Assembly: GCA_037157565.1 (NCBI GenBank)
Contig: JAZHRO010000062.1
Span: forward strand, 1,550,001 to 1,614,000
Length of the DNA: 64,000 bases
Reading direction: 5' to 3'
From: Thalassia testudinum
Lineage: Eukaryota; Streptophyta; Magnoliopsida; Alismatales; Hydrocharitaceae
In this document: one piece after another, positions 1 to 12,190 of the stretch
Layout of the letters: each line of letters opens with the position of its first letter
Position numbering within the stretch: position 1 is the stretch's first letter
Made by a program: the position numbers and the translations under genes
Notes under the pieces: generated by a model
The model's input: the letters and a program-made list of their open reading frames with translations, nothing else
What the model was told of the DNA's origin: nothing
Databases searched by the model: none

Positions 1-1340
1 ACTTATTTAAATATATATAATAAATATATAGGTTAGTTATGTACATTATAAGTATATAAGTTATTATTTACATTTAACTTAGTATTAAATTATATATACA
101 AGTATAAATGCTATATACAAGGTATTTTTGTGTATTTTGAACTTTTTCAAATTTTTATGATGTTTTTATGTTTTATAGCGGTAGGAGAGGAGAGAGAAAA
201 GGTGAGATGAGAGGAACAAGGACTCTTTTTGTGTTTTTGGTATTGAGTTCTTTATTTCAATTACTTAGTAGACTTAGCCGTTTACTGGTATATTCTACCA
301 GCTCAAACTTGACACACACTTAAAAATATACCTAATTCTACTCAAGACACTTTTATTTTATTTATTTACAATTTTTTGTAATTTTTTATGTATTTACAAG
401 TAGACACATTAAAGGCTAAAATGAAGTGTTAAACATGAACTCAAGCCTTGAATTTCAGTTGTGATGGCTGGAAGTGAAGTGTGAGCATTCAGAAATGTCC
501 AGCACACCACATACAACATAATTGAACCATAAAACATGATTTTTACTTTGTATTTCACTAAATCTTTATATTGGATAGTTTTACAAACATATATGCTACT
601 GACAATGAATTGAAACATGGATTACAAGCCATTCTTAGATCAAATCTAAGCTACAACAGTACATGAATGCTTTTTCAAAATGTGTAACAGTATATTACAT
701 AAACAACTCATTTAAACCCAAAAATCAACCCAGACTTCTTAAATGCAGCCACTGCTGCTGCAGTTCAGCTGCTGTGGCTGAACAAGTGCTAAATCAGACG
801 ACCAAAGTCTGATGTGAGGGTCCATAAACACCATCCTCAGATATGGAAAACCAAATCTAAGGTTAATCAATCCTAGAAAATTATTCTGTCCGAAATCTAC
901 CCAAAATTACTCAATGTTGCTGTTGCTGTCCAGTTGACAGCTAGAGATTGTCCAAAAATCAGGATCAGACCTTTTAGGTTTGATCTTAAGTAGCTTCAAG
1001 TATGGAAAATCAAATCTAATTGCAATTTAACCTTGAAAGCCCAATTCATCATCAAATCCTTGAGATCAGGGATTAAAATCCACAAATAGATCCGATTAAA
1101 CGGTAGAACAGAGAGGCTACTGCTTTGATCTAAATCAAATCAGATTTAAACATTAAAATCCCATTGAAATTTGTCGCAAATATTCTATAGAATATCTGAA
1201 ATCCATTAACACTGAATCATGATTTAGAGAACCCTAAAAACCCAAGTTCAATTTGTTCTCTTTGTCATAGAAACACACGAGAATTAGATTAAACTATACG
1301 TTAAATCCACTTATAATTCAATTCCAAACTATTACGAACA
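1..1340. other. AT-rich non-coding stretch, no gene recognised
   Basis: I see no conserved protein motif on either strand. The first 150 bases are simple TA-rich sequence. From about 720 the text has the same style as 4055-5900, which suggests both once formed one repeat now split by the solo LTR at 1341-4054. This link is inference from composition and position, because I could not find a matching duplication at the two junctions. Confidence 0.4.
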
Positions 1341-4054
1341 TGGGCATCAGACGTAGTTTAAGATGTCTGGGAAGTGTCTCAGACGTCTGGAACCCTTCCC
1401 AGACGTCTGGTATTAAATTTTTTCGGTGTACGGGTTTGCGTCTGCGAGCCTGCGTGCACAAATTGAACTCGCCGCCTTCGTTTTTCCCTTTCTCTCCCTG
1501 TAGGCGCCATTTTCCTTCTCTCTCCTCGCGGCTGCCTTATAAGAACTCTCCCCCTCTCCCTCACCCTCACTCCACCATCTTCTCTTCTCCTTCTCACTGC
1601 CAGCGAGAGCGCGAGCGAGCGAGTGAGCGAGTGCGGCAGCAGTGGCTGCTGTGAGCGTGCGGGAAGGAGTGTTGCGAGAGGAAGAAGAAAGCTCGACCGC
1701 GAAGGTGCGAGCTTGCCGGGGCAGCTAGAGCCGGTCGGCGGGAGAGCAGCGAGTGTGGGGTGGCGCGGAGGAGCTGCTGTAGCTCGGGCAGCAGGCGGAC
1801 AAGGTGCGACGCGGCCGTGCGTCGCGTGCGGAGAGCGAACATGGTCCTGATTCCGGGAAGATTTCCTAGAATCAGATGTCTGGACTTACGTCCAGATGAC
1901 GCCTAAGACGTCTGGAGGAAGGTCCAAATGTCTAATGGGTACAATAATTTCCTACCTTCTCCTTTCTACGTGTGTACGGCCATGCAGCTGTCCGCCGGGT
2001 TCTTCTGCGCCCCTTCGTGATGAGAGCGGGTGTGTGTGTGCACAAGTTCTACTTGGGAGGGCACGAGGGCTCTCCATCCCACACGGATCAGACGTCTGGC
2101 CACAGTACCAGATGACGGAGAGGACCTCCAGACGTCCGGGGTGACAATTGGACGTCTGGGAACTAGGACCAGATGATCCAGCGGGCTTCTGGATGTCTGA
2201 AGGACTGCACAGACCAAGGTATGACCTGATCAACCTTTTAAGACATCTGGAAGAAGTTCCAGACGTCTGATTTTGGGCAGATTCGCCATTTTTGACCCGT
2301 TTAGGGTCCGTTCGGAGTCTGTTTTCCGTGTTTCAAGTTGCGTTCTTTCCAGATTTAATTCCTCTACCTATTTACAGTAATTGTATACTGTTCTAAGAAA
2401 CTCCTTATGATGATCCTTGTGTTAGGACCCCATTCCGTTGAGGCTTTGGGGGTTGCGGAGGCATGCGGGATTGCCGACCACGCCCCCAGTACTCCCAATT
2501 TTGTTGGTAGAGTGGCCCTTTAATTTATTTAACAAAATTTGTACAATCATGAAATAATTAATAGAGTTGAGGGCATTGCATGAACCCTAGGGTTGAAGAA
2601 TTAGATTGAATGATAGATCCTAGGGTATTGCATGAATCCTAGGACTGGAAAAGTAGATTGAATGATAGATCCTAGGGTATGGCATGAATCTTAGGACTGG
2701 AAAACTAGTTGAATATATACATTGCAGACTTGGAAAAGTGGAAAGGAAATGATAACTGCCTGTAAATTGGTTAGCAGCTGCCTGTCATGAATGAATAAAT
2801 ACGGTTGAGAACATGGGTTATATGAACATAAAGCTGGAACGGTGAAACCTAAATTGGTTGAGTTTAAAAAGCATGAACCCTACGGGGAATTAGGAGTAGA
2901 ACTCCTGGAAAGGAAATGGAATGGAATTGGGGACGTGTGCTAGCCCTTGAGTACGGAGTACCAAGGAGAGCAACTGTTCCCCTGTTTAGTGCAGAGCGGA
3001 GCTAGCCGCCCCAGGGACCCAGGGTTTGGTGTGGCCACTTTGTACTGACTTTTGGCCCTCGTGTACACAGTACCGAGGAGAGCTACTAGTGTAGGGAGAG
3101 TACTAGCTACCCCACGGGCCCCGGGGTTCTGCTAGCCCTCTTACACCGACTTGTTAGGCCCACTGGGCAAACCAAGGTAGTCAGGCGAGGGTGCGCGGAC
3201 TGTGGAGGGGAAAGACCCCTGTTTGGTTACTGTGGAGGGGCTGGACCCCTGCTACTGAGAGGGCTCTGCCCTATACTCGTTCCGTGCTGTGCTTTGGGCG
3301 CACCCGTTAACGGAAACGACTGACCGCGTGCCAGTGCGGGGTAGCTACCCGTGCGTTTATCGCGCGTGCCGTAGTCACCGTTACGTCTGTCAGCGACCTT
3401 GGGGTGATTGACTGAGGGTAGAACCACCAAGGGGGACCCTCCCGGCCAAGAGAGCACCACGTGTTACTTCTACTTTTCAGAAAATACTGCAATCAAGATC
3501 GTTCCCACGAGGAACATTCAAGATCAAGAGAAGGATCTGAGAAATAAATCAATAGTGAATAAATGGAAAAATATAAATAAAGTAAAAATATAACAGCTAC
3601 TGTATACTCTACTGCTTCTTTTTGGTTTTAGTTGCCACTCTACTCAGCATTTCGCTGACGTGTCACCCTTGTTACCTTTTCAGGACCAGGTGTTGAGCAG
3701 CCAGAGTCAGTGGCTGTAGAGGGTGCTGGGCCTAGTAGAGCCCAATAGTGTTACCTGTAGTACCTTCTGTACTTTTCTTTCTGCTGTAGTGAGTAGTTTT
3801 CTATTACTCCCTGTACTCTTTTTATTGTAAGCTTCATGTTATGTACATGTTTATTTCTCTTCTGTTGTGGTGGTGTATACTGTAGTATTTCCTTTCTTTA
3901 CTGCTGCATTTTCTTACTGCTAGTTATATACATGGTGAATGTGGTTTATTTTACTGCTCTTTTGGTTACTTTTTCGTTGGACGACCGGTCTTGGGATTAG
4001 TCGAGTCGGTCTGATTCTCATGTCTCGTAGGGATTCGGGAATCGGGTCGTTACA
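1341..4054 (+). mobile_element. Solo LTR of the Tekay-type gypsy family
   Basis: This 2.7-kb block reads on the plus strand and matches, in reverse complement, both LTRs of the complete gypsy element at 49553-59943. Shared landmarks in order are the AGACGTCT palindromes (1381-2270), a TATA-like CCTTATAAG near 1534, the stretch with opened and closed parallel clauses around 2930-3440, and the 3' end GGATTCGGGAATCGGGTCG ending near 4054. No gag or pol flanks it, so it is most simply a solo LTR left by LTR-LTR recombination. Short ORFs inside it have no known domain and are not genes. The right edge (TTACA) is clearer than the left (TGGGCATC at 1341), and no target-site duplication is evident. 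Confidence 0.85.
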
Positions 4055-5900
4055 CAAACCTTCATTACAATCTTCAAAAACTTATTCAAGCCTTAAAGCA
4101 CTGATTAAAACATTTTGCATCCAAAGGCAATGGCACCCAGATTGGGCTTTTATTTTGGATTCGCCTAAGTGATTTGATCACCGTAAGCTCCTAAACACTA
4201 TCAATTAGTGTTTAGGACCTCATGCGATCCTAGAAAAATTAGATGGGTCATTGTTGAGGCCTCATCTCAGTGAATATGAGATTCCTAGGCCTAAACTACC
4301 CAAAACGAAGCTCAAATTGGCATTTGCTCTTTTGAGTATAAAAACCAAATTAAAACACCTCAGATTCATCGCAATGCACCCAATTAAGCAAATACAAACT
4401 CAATTCGCTTGATTAAATCCATTTTAAATCAAATTGACTCCAAATATTTCGATTGGGAATAAAACACAAATATAAATGAATCAAGCAAGTCGATGCAATT
4501 AAAACAAGATGGGGGGTTTTTGTGATCAAATGGAATGAATGGAGAGACCCCCAAGTGGATTTGAGTATGAATTGGATCTAGAAGTTGGTGAACTTCAGAT
4601 CCAATTCAACTCTGATGGATGGGGTGGATTGCGGATTAAAAACATGAGGAAATCAATGAAAATGGATTGTGAGGTGTAGAGGAAGATAGGTGAACAAATG
4701 AATGTGAGTGAATTTGCCTCTCTGATTTGAATTGATCAGAGAGATGCGATTGAGGTGAATCTACACTACAACTAATCTACTCCTATTTTAAGCAATCAAA
4801 TAGTGTGATTACTATCTAAACTATCTAGACTGACTAGAATGCATTAAATCTAGCTACGAAAGTGAGTAAATCTAGCGAATAGAGGAATGGGATTCCTGAG
4901 TTGCAGCTGGTCACTGCAGCGATGAAGGGAGAGGAAAGGGTCTCCAGCAAAGTGAATGAGGGAGGTCTTTGGATCCATAGCTGGTGGCTGTGGCAATGAA
5001 TTGTGGAGGAAGATACTGCCGTTGTCATCGACGGTCGATGAAAGGGGGAAAAGAGCTGGAGACATGGACGAATGGATCAACTCAATGGGAAGGGAGCTAA
5101 TTCAAGGTTGCATCAGCTCAGGGAAGCCACTTATATAGGTGTGAGGGAGATCTGGGCATCGCAATAGAGGGTTAATCAATTTTGGGGTTAATGGTGGAGA
5201 TGAGATGGGGACAAGCGCGGGATGATTTGCGCATGAATCCCATTGTTGGATGGGATCTGGAGAAGGTAACGGAGCAACACACAACGATGAGAGGTATATG
5301 GTCAAAGACCTACCGTAGATCAAGTGATCCCATGGATAGAAGAACACTATTTCTCATGTTCATCGTGGTGAACAATATAAATGAGTGCTAGACGTTGAGC
5401 TCAGGTGAATTGGTGTTTTTACACCAATGCCATTGAAGTGAAATAGTGGAAGAATAGCGAACCAGGCCCATAAGGGTGAAAATAGTAACCAGAAGGTCCC
5501 TGGAGGCTTTCAAACGAGCCCTTGCAACTTTTGTATACAAACAAATGTGATGAATGAAGGACCTAAATGTAATTCAACCCTTAATGATGTCCAAATGATG
5601 TCCAAATGCCCTGAGATATTTTTAGAAGCTTAATTGAACATATTAGAATATAATTCAACCCTTAATTTTTACTTTGAAGCTCAAATAGTTGTTCAATTGC
5701 CATTTGGATCATCAAATTATGTTTTAAGAATAGAATATCTCAAATGTGACCTAATTATGCATTTTTAACACAAATTGAGTGTTTTAGGTCATTTCCATTA
5801 ATTCTCATACTTAACCCATTTATTATGTTAAGAAGATAGTGTCTAACCTAGTTTCTAGCTTAACTTGGGCATTTTAGCTATGATGAGCCACACCTCATCA
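4055..5900 (-). mobile_element. Probable LTR remnant, minus orientation
   Basis: There is no coding potential with recognisable motifs. A TATA box (CTATATAAG on the minus strand) lies near 5130. The block ends in a terminal hairpin-like string at 5881-5900, TGATGAG then CTCATCA, with the CA end expected of an LTR. The same TGATG/CATCA style of end occurs on other LTRs in this window. The second LTR copy and a target-site duplication were not found, so this is a tentative call. Confidence 0.4.
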
Positions 5901-6365
5901 CTAAGACCTTGCTGGTAGTGCCCAGGGAGGCGAAGCTGTACTTTTCTGACATAGGGCATGAGGAAATCTTTTGAATGTATATAAAGGAATTGCTAGGGAT
6001 ACTACATGATGTGGTGGAGACATTGGAGGAGCATGCTGTAGAGTGATGGCACAACAATTAGCCATCTTTTTGTTGTATAACGAGCCACAGGATCTAACTC
6101 TTATACTTTTCTCTCTCTTTTGTTAGTTGGGTCATCTTTTATTGTATATATGTGACCCCATTTTTATAACCACTAAACTGTATGAACTGCATTTTGTTGA
6201 TGTAGTCTGTGGTGGCATGTAAATATAACTGTGGTGATGTATTTATATCTCTCTCTTGCTTTCCTTGCTTTTGTGTGGATGTTGTGCTTGGAAAAACAAG
6301 TTCTATAGGTAATCTACAGGTTTGTATGTTGGTCTAAAATCTTGGGTTCCACAAACGAGGTTGCC
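5901..6365. other. Intergenic, nothing recognised
   Basis: About 460 bases without a gene or repeat that I can identify. It directly precedes, in plus coordinates, the 3' end of the PPR pseudogene. Confidence 0.5.
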
Positions 6366-6369
6366 AACC

Positions 6370-6990
6370 CCATCTCCCCTCCTTAACATTCCACTACCTA
6401 GATTGAGAGCCCCGAGTTGTGAGACAATAGAGAAAACACTGACCAAAGTGACATAATTTAGCTTCACCCCTTCCTTATGCATCTTCTAGAGTAGGTCCAT
6501 TACCTACTTGAAGAGGCCATTCTCCACATACCCAACAATCATCCTGTTCCAGGAAACCACAGTCTTCTTATCCATTCTGTCGAACACCTCTCTTGCAGCA
6601 TTGACCTTCCTAAGGCAAATGTACTTGTCGACATGATTATGTTCTACAGAATGATGCTCGTGTTACTCGCAGGAGGCAAGGGGCACCCCTGGAACACCTT
6701 CCAGGCATCATCCATGTGATCACACATGGACTGAGTTGTTAACTACACACCCATTTGAGTGCAACCCACATTTTATAACATGGCAATTTAGCTGCTTCCC
6801 TTCCTTGACCTGAGCACCTTAGCACACACCTTGAGCGCAGAAGGGTAGGTGTACTTGTTACATGTGTCACGATCGTCAGTATCATGCAACATGTGGATGA
6901 ACAAGGAGATGCCCTCAATAAGTGGCAGAGGAGACAAGGGTAGAAACCCCATCTCTTTGCATGGCAAGGAGATGAGGTTGGCAAACCCAT
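6370..6990 (-). pseudogene. PPR-repeat protein pseudogene fragment
   Basis: Read on the minus strand from about 6990 to 6370, the translation in shifting frames matches plant pentatricopeptide repeat proteins of the PLS class, which bind organellar RNA. Recognisable pieces in order are a stretch ending TYPSALKVCAKVLRS (near 6830), then NAAREVFDRMDKKTVVSWN (about 6610-6550), MIVGYVENGLFK, then KMHKEGVKLNYVTLVSV and SQLGALNLG (about 6480-6410). This is the standard VFDxM-VVSWN-MIxGYVxNG cadence. At least two in-frame stops (after GLFK and after MDLL) and several frameshifts break it, and only about two to three repeats remain of the dozen or more usual in the family. It is therefore a dead fragment, perhaps a captured or retroposed piece. 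Confidence 0.85.
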
Positions 6991-6994
6991 CCCA

Positions 6995-7500
6995 TGCACA
7001 AAGCTCACAATTTTGTCATGAGTTTCATGCCACTAACTCTATCTCTATTGCTTTCCAATCCATTTTATATAAGGTGCCATGTCCCCTCTTCAAAATTGTC
7101 CTCTCCTACTATAACCCATACCACTCCACTATGCCTCTCCATTATTGTTCTCTTTTCTGGGAATGTCATCGCGTCATGGCAAGAAGATAGATCCTTACTT
7201 GGGAAAAATTTCTCCATTTCCCCCAATAAACTTCTTTTTTTTTGTTTTACTGCAGCTCTATTTTATTTTTCCCTTTTACCTAGGACTTTTGGTGAAATGA
7301 CCTTGAGGGCCATTTCGTAAAAATTACCTAGACCTTGGGGTTGCTCTCACAATTCTCCCACGCTATTTTTTGGTGTCAAGTACTCTGCAGGGAGATTTCC
7401 TTAAACTTTAGGGTTGTTTCCACAATTTCCACACTATGAGGCCCATGCAAGGACCTCGTTTAGAGTTTCTAACTCATAGGGGGCTTCTACAAATTCCCCG
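6995..7500. other. Non-coding, nothing recognised
   Basis: No domain-bearing ORF or clear repeat was seen. The stretch leads into the GC-rich 5' part of the diverged Tekay-family LTR, whose exact start I could not place. Confidence 0.4.
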
Positions 7501-9417
7501 ACCCCACCTTACCCTAACGACCCTAAAGCTCACCATAAAAGCCCTCCTCGAAACCCACCCCACCCACCTTCACCTCGAGAATGGCACCCACCTCTTCCCC
7601 ATCTCGAGAGGTGCGCCACTCTATCCCTCCTCTCCATTTTGTTTTTCTCTCCCTGCTCACTCCTCACATCACGTGCGAAACCCCGTGGAGTCAGCGCAGA
7701 TTGCGGGACGGAGAGGGTTGGCTGAATCAATGGTGGGGACGCATGCGCGCTCTCCTTCCATTTTTGCTACCAACGCGTGAGAATAGGCGTGGCATGTGAG
7801 GCTGCGTGGGGAGGTGAGCAGCACGTGACGTTGTGTGTGGAGGCATGCAGAGCATACGACGTGTGGGGAAGGTGCACGAGGTGTGCCACACGAGGAGGGT
7901 TGGGACGTACAATGCCGTGAAGTATGAGGCCACACGAGCTCCGAGGTTGCTACAGTGGCACGAGGTGAGTGTGACACGTCCGAGGGTATGCAGCGGCATG
8001 AAGTGTGAGGTGCGCGCAATCTCCGAGGTTGTAGCGGTGCTGTGTTTGAGGCACAACTAAGCGCGAGGCGCAAAGCTTCGAGGCATGCATCAGATGTTCG
8101 GAGGGTCGTGCGAACGATGGAGACGAGCACCGGATGTCCGAGGAGGAAAGCGCGAGGGCAGAGCAGACCTCGAGGCTCACTAAGACGTCTGAAGCGTGTG
8201 CTAGATGTCTAAAATAGGTGTAAGGTGCTCTCTATTATGAGGGGGCAGTTGGTTCAACCAGATTGAACCGACTCGGTTCGATTCAAGTGAACCAAGGAGG
8301 TTTTTTGGCTGGTTTAGGGCTCAAATGGAGTCCGATTTTCACACAATAGGTATCGTTGGAAAGCTAGGAGAATTTTCCACGTTTTGAAGTATGTTCCATC
8401 ACGTTTTGAGTTTATTAATCCTATTGAAAACTTTGATTTAAGCATCTGATGTCCGTTAGGACCTTTGGTTGACACAGGTCTCAAGTCCCGGGTGCGTACG
8501 GAACTTGCGAGGATGTCCAGATTAGTTCCTCATGCTCCCACATCTCCCATACACCTAGGTAGAGTGGTCCTCCTTGTGCCTATCATTTAATTGCAGAATT
8601 GAATGCTTGTTATAAGTTAGATAGTTAATGAATTATCAAGTTTTGAAATACTAGTTGTGAATAGAAATGATGAATGCTTTTCTCTGATAGACATACACAC
8701 ATATGCCCTAATGCCTAAATTATGAGCTTTACAAGTCTTATACACGTGAGAAATGGTTGACACTTGTTTCCAAATAATGATAAACTCTAGCAATTGAGAC
8801 AAAGGCCCATTACTTATAATGTATCGATTAATTTTCCTCAGGACGAAACTTAAATATGTGTGGTGGTGTATGGTACTCATTGATTGTATGAAACATTATT
8901 TCAAATAAGGATTATTCATGAACCTTAGGGTGAATTAGAATGGTAAGTTTTCTGTTGTGGTATGAGACTTTGAGAACAATGAAACATTACATCTACGTGT
9001 AGGGCACGACAATTGGTCGAGTTTTTGTGTGGGAGTGAGCTAGCCCTCGGTTATGTAAGAACCGAGGAGAGCCAACCATCCCTTTGTGTAGGGAGAGAGC
9101 AGACCTCCCTTTGGGTTAGGACCCAGGGTAGGCATGGCCTTCCTACACCGACTCCTGTTAGGCCTAGGGGCCAACTGGGATAGTTGGGCGAGGGTACGCA
9201 GATTGGTGAGGGGCTCAGCTTCTGTTCTGTTCTGTGTTGTATAGCCTAGAGCATACCCATTAGCAGAAACGACTAACTGTGTGCCAGTGTGGGGTAGCCG
9301 CTCGTGTGTTTATCATGCGTGACGTAGACAAAGCTATGTCGTGACTATGACCCCGGGGTGGAAGACCGTGAGTACAACAAACGCGGGGTGTTCTCTTGCC
9401 AGGAGAGTGTTTAGGTG

Positions 9418-12190
9418 AAATCGTCAATGTTTAAGATATACATCGTAATATAGTTGACAAGATCACATAAAACATTTAAATTTATAAACTCAGAATCTAA
9501 TTGGAGACTAAGGTCATTCGTAGGGAGCAAATATGGAGTTCATGCACTAATCTCTATTCAGAATAAATAAGCACAATAAAAAGATATGTAATGAATAAAA
9601 CTTGTCAGATTGATATTCAACTGCATCTGAAAAGATCATGGGATAAAAAGAAATAGAAAGATAAAACAATGGTGATTAAAATCACCAATTATTCTTCTTA
9701 ATTAAGCATATATCCTAAGCATTTAAATCATTCAACAGTATTCCTCAATCATTTAATCCACAACAACTTAGGTTCTTAAATGATGTCACAGTAACCAACA
9801 AAATGCCTCAAACCATAGACAAGGCATCAGATGCCTTATCAGAAGAGGCACAACACCAACAGAAGGCACACAAGGGTGCCAAAGCTTCTCAAGGCCTTCT
9901 CTTCTTCATGCCTTCTCGAGAACAAGGCCTTTCTCAAGCACAGCTTTCACCTGCCTCAAACCTTCTCAAGCACAGCGCAAGAGCCAACTCTCTCAGGGGC
10001 TAAGTGTTAAAGCCTCTTCCTTCAGCACGCGCCCAAGGATCTCAGTGTAAAACCCTCCCCCTCCTCTCACAAACTCTCTTCTTCTCTTAGAACTAGGGCC
10101 AATCAGGTATGCAGGCGATTTATTGGATCATGAACAGTGGCCAAACCTGCATGCATGGATAGCTGGTGAGGTGTGCTCGGGCATGTGCATGGGGGACTCG
10201 ACCCCCCGATGTCTTGGGCGGTAAGCACAGAACAAGAATTCCACTTATACCACTCAAGCAATTTGTCCACCTATGAGGTGGGACTAGGTTCCACCCTCTT
10301 TTTCTTGTGCTCAGTAGCAACTAAGGTCACTCTAATTGAAGGTGCTACAGTTACTGGTGCTTTCAATTGTTGTTGCAGATACGCTCCTGAGGTGGATCCA
10401 CAACACCTGGGCGTTGTAGCAAGGCCAGAGCAGGTCGGGCTAAGGCAGTTGGAGATGGAAATGACGATGTCGACGATGAGTGGCAGTGAGACCTGCAATT
10501 CACAAGTATGAGCTTAAAAGCTCCAATCGGATAGCTCCTGGGCTTCACCAAGTGATGGCGAAGGTGATGGTGGGGTTCTTGTGGCATGTGAGTGCATGTA
10601 AAGGATGTGTGAAGTTGGAGAAGGTGTCGTCGATAGGTGGTGTTCAGTGGGGTGATTGAGTGGATGGAGCCCTCAATTTCTTGAGGCATTTTGGTCATGG
10701 AGGTACGACGAAAGTTTTAGGAGTGTTGGTGAGTGATTTGGTGTGGTGTGGAGCGCGAAGGGCCTCGTCGGAGTCTTGGCCGGATGTAGGGAAGATGGAG
10801 GGGGAGACAGTGGGTTGTCGGTTGAATTGGGATAGGAAGGGTCCTAATCTAAACTGCGGAGAGAGAGAGGGAGATTTAGAACCTAATTAAGGACGAAGGG
10901 GGCGAGCGCTGGAGATGGTGAAGCCTCCAGTGAAGGAACGATGAGGAAGACGGGAGCTTGGGAACTCTTGTTGTGGCTGGTGAGGAGTGGAAGAAGGAGA
11001 GGAAGATAATCCCGTTGCTTATGGTATGTGGCAACGTGCGAGGAAGTTGGGGAAGAAGACGTTGCCAGAGCTACGGTGGAAGTGGCTAGAGCGAGGGATT
11101 TTGTGAAGAAGTGTGGCTAAACCCGAGCTAAGGAGCACGGCATGAAGAGAGGAGCCTATTTAAAGGCCTTAGGATGGCTTTCAAACAAGGTAGGAAGCTC
11201 GGAGAGCTCAAAAACTTAGGGAAGAGGATCCCTGAGATTGTGAGTGTTCGCATGAGGAATCTGGTGCAAATCAAGGTCCAAGACCTGGTCCAATCGACAG
11301 AGGATCTCTCAAGGATTCTCCCTTCCAATTTTAGGAGGATTTAATTGATAATCGAGCGAGAAAATCTTACTCGAATCTCGGTGGAGGAGCTCTGCTCACA
11401 CTAATGGAGGCAGGGACCTTTTTGAAAGAATGATGATAAAATTAGGGACCTATTCATAAATATTTTGAAAGTTAGGGGCTTAATTGAGAGGAACAGAGTT
11501 TAAATGGACTAAAATGCAAACTAGGTCAAGGTGGACTTTGATTGAGCCCAAATTTTGGTTTAAATGTAATTTGGACCCAAAGAATCTGATGATGATGTAG
11601 GATTTCAGTTTTAACCAAGTTTGACGAGGCAATTTGCGTAGAAATTCCAATTAGGGCAGAAATTTATCTGTGACTGTTTAAGGCCAAAATAGGTTCAGAT
11701 GGTCAAATTAAGGATACTAAACCTTAAGGAATATTTTTTTATGAATTTTAGGAGGTTTAGATAAATGTTATCTTGACCAGAACCTCTGTAGTTTAAGCAG
11801 GTCTGAAATTAGGGTTTTGGGTGCTGAATTGGTTCTTGAAACGAGTGAAACCCCGTTTCTGTCTGTATGGACCCTCTTATTGGAATTTAATGCTCATTAG
11901 ACCTTAGATTAACCTTTGGAAAACCCTATGGTTACTCTGTATTCATGATGTGATGTTAAAACTGTAGAATTAACTCTGATTTAGTGTTCTTCTCTTAGAA
12001 TGGATTTGTATGGAATTATGGCTCTCAGGCGATTATGTAGGAGCATTTGTCACTTGATTTTTTTTTTTTTGAAACAGTGAGGAATGCTATCGTGTGACGA
12101 TAGCAATCTGGAGGGTAGTCTATTTCATATATTTGTCACTTGATTTTGACTAATTAAATCTACTTATGGCTCATGATGGTGTTACCATCA
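9418..12190 (-). mobile_element. Solo LTR of a second LTR family, 2.77 kb, TSD GAGAG
   Basis: The block begins TGTTTAGG and ends TTACCATCA. It is flanked by the 5-bp direct repeat GAGAG at 9413-9417 and 12191-12195, exactly where the host Tekay-type LTR is interrupted. A TATA-like TTTAAATAGG lies on the minus strand near 11155, which suggests that the element reads leftward with its U3 at 11.2-12.19 kb. The U3 end (about 11540-12190) is homologous to 37288-37860, in opposite orientation. There is no coding region with a known domain. The two small ORF-like stretches near 9803-10003 and 10660-10890 have no recognisable motif. Confidence 0.8.
12045..12146 (-). mobile_element. 70-bp retroposed fragment with 16-bp TSD
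   Basis: The 16-bp string ATTTGTCACTTGATTT occurs at 12045-12060 and again at 12131-12146. Between them lie 70 bases that start with ten T residues on the plus strand (a poly-A tail on the minus strand) and contain a perfect 7-bp stem GCTATCG/CGATAGC with a 5-nt loop at 12087-12105. The related sequence at 37.3 kb lacks this insert and keeps one copy of the flank. A poly-A tail plus a long duplication is the hallmark of LINE-driven retroposition, so this is best read as a 5'-truncated SINE or LINE tail on the minus strand. Confidence 0.85.

Noticed and set aside
1340..2233. Several ORFs of 60-104 codons on both strands in the GC-rich LTR
   Set aside because: They lie in LTR U3/R, lack motifs, and are not conserved as frames in the other LTR copies at 51-52 and 59-60 kb.
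7669..8180. 153-codon minus-strand ORF and partners, Cys/His-rich
   Set aside because: GC-rich LTR sequence with open frames by chance; no zinc-finger spacing.
10173..10890. ORFs of 66-112 codons in the solo LTR
   Set aside because: No recognisable domain; inside an LTR bounded by TG/CA and a duplication.
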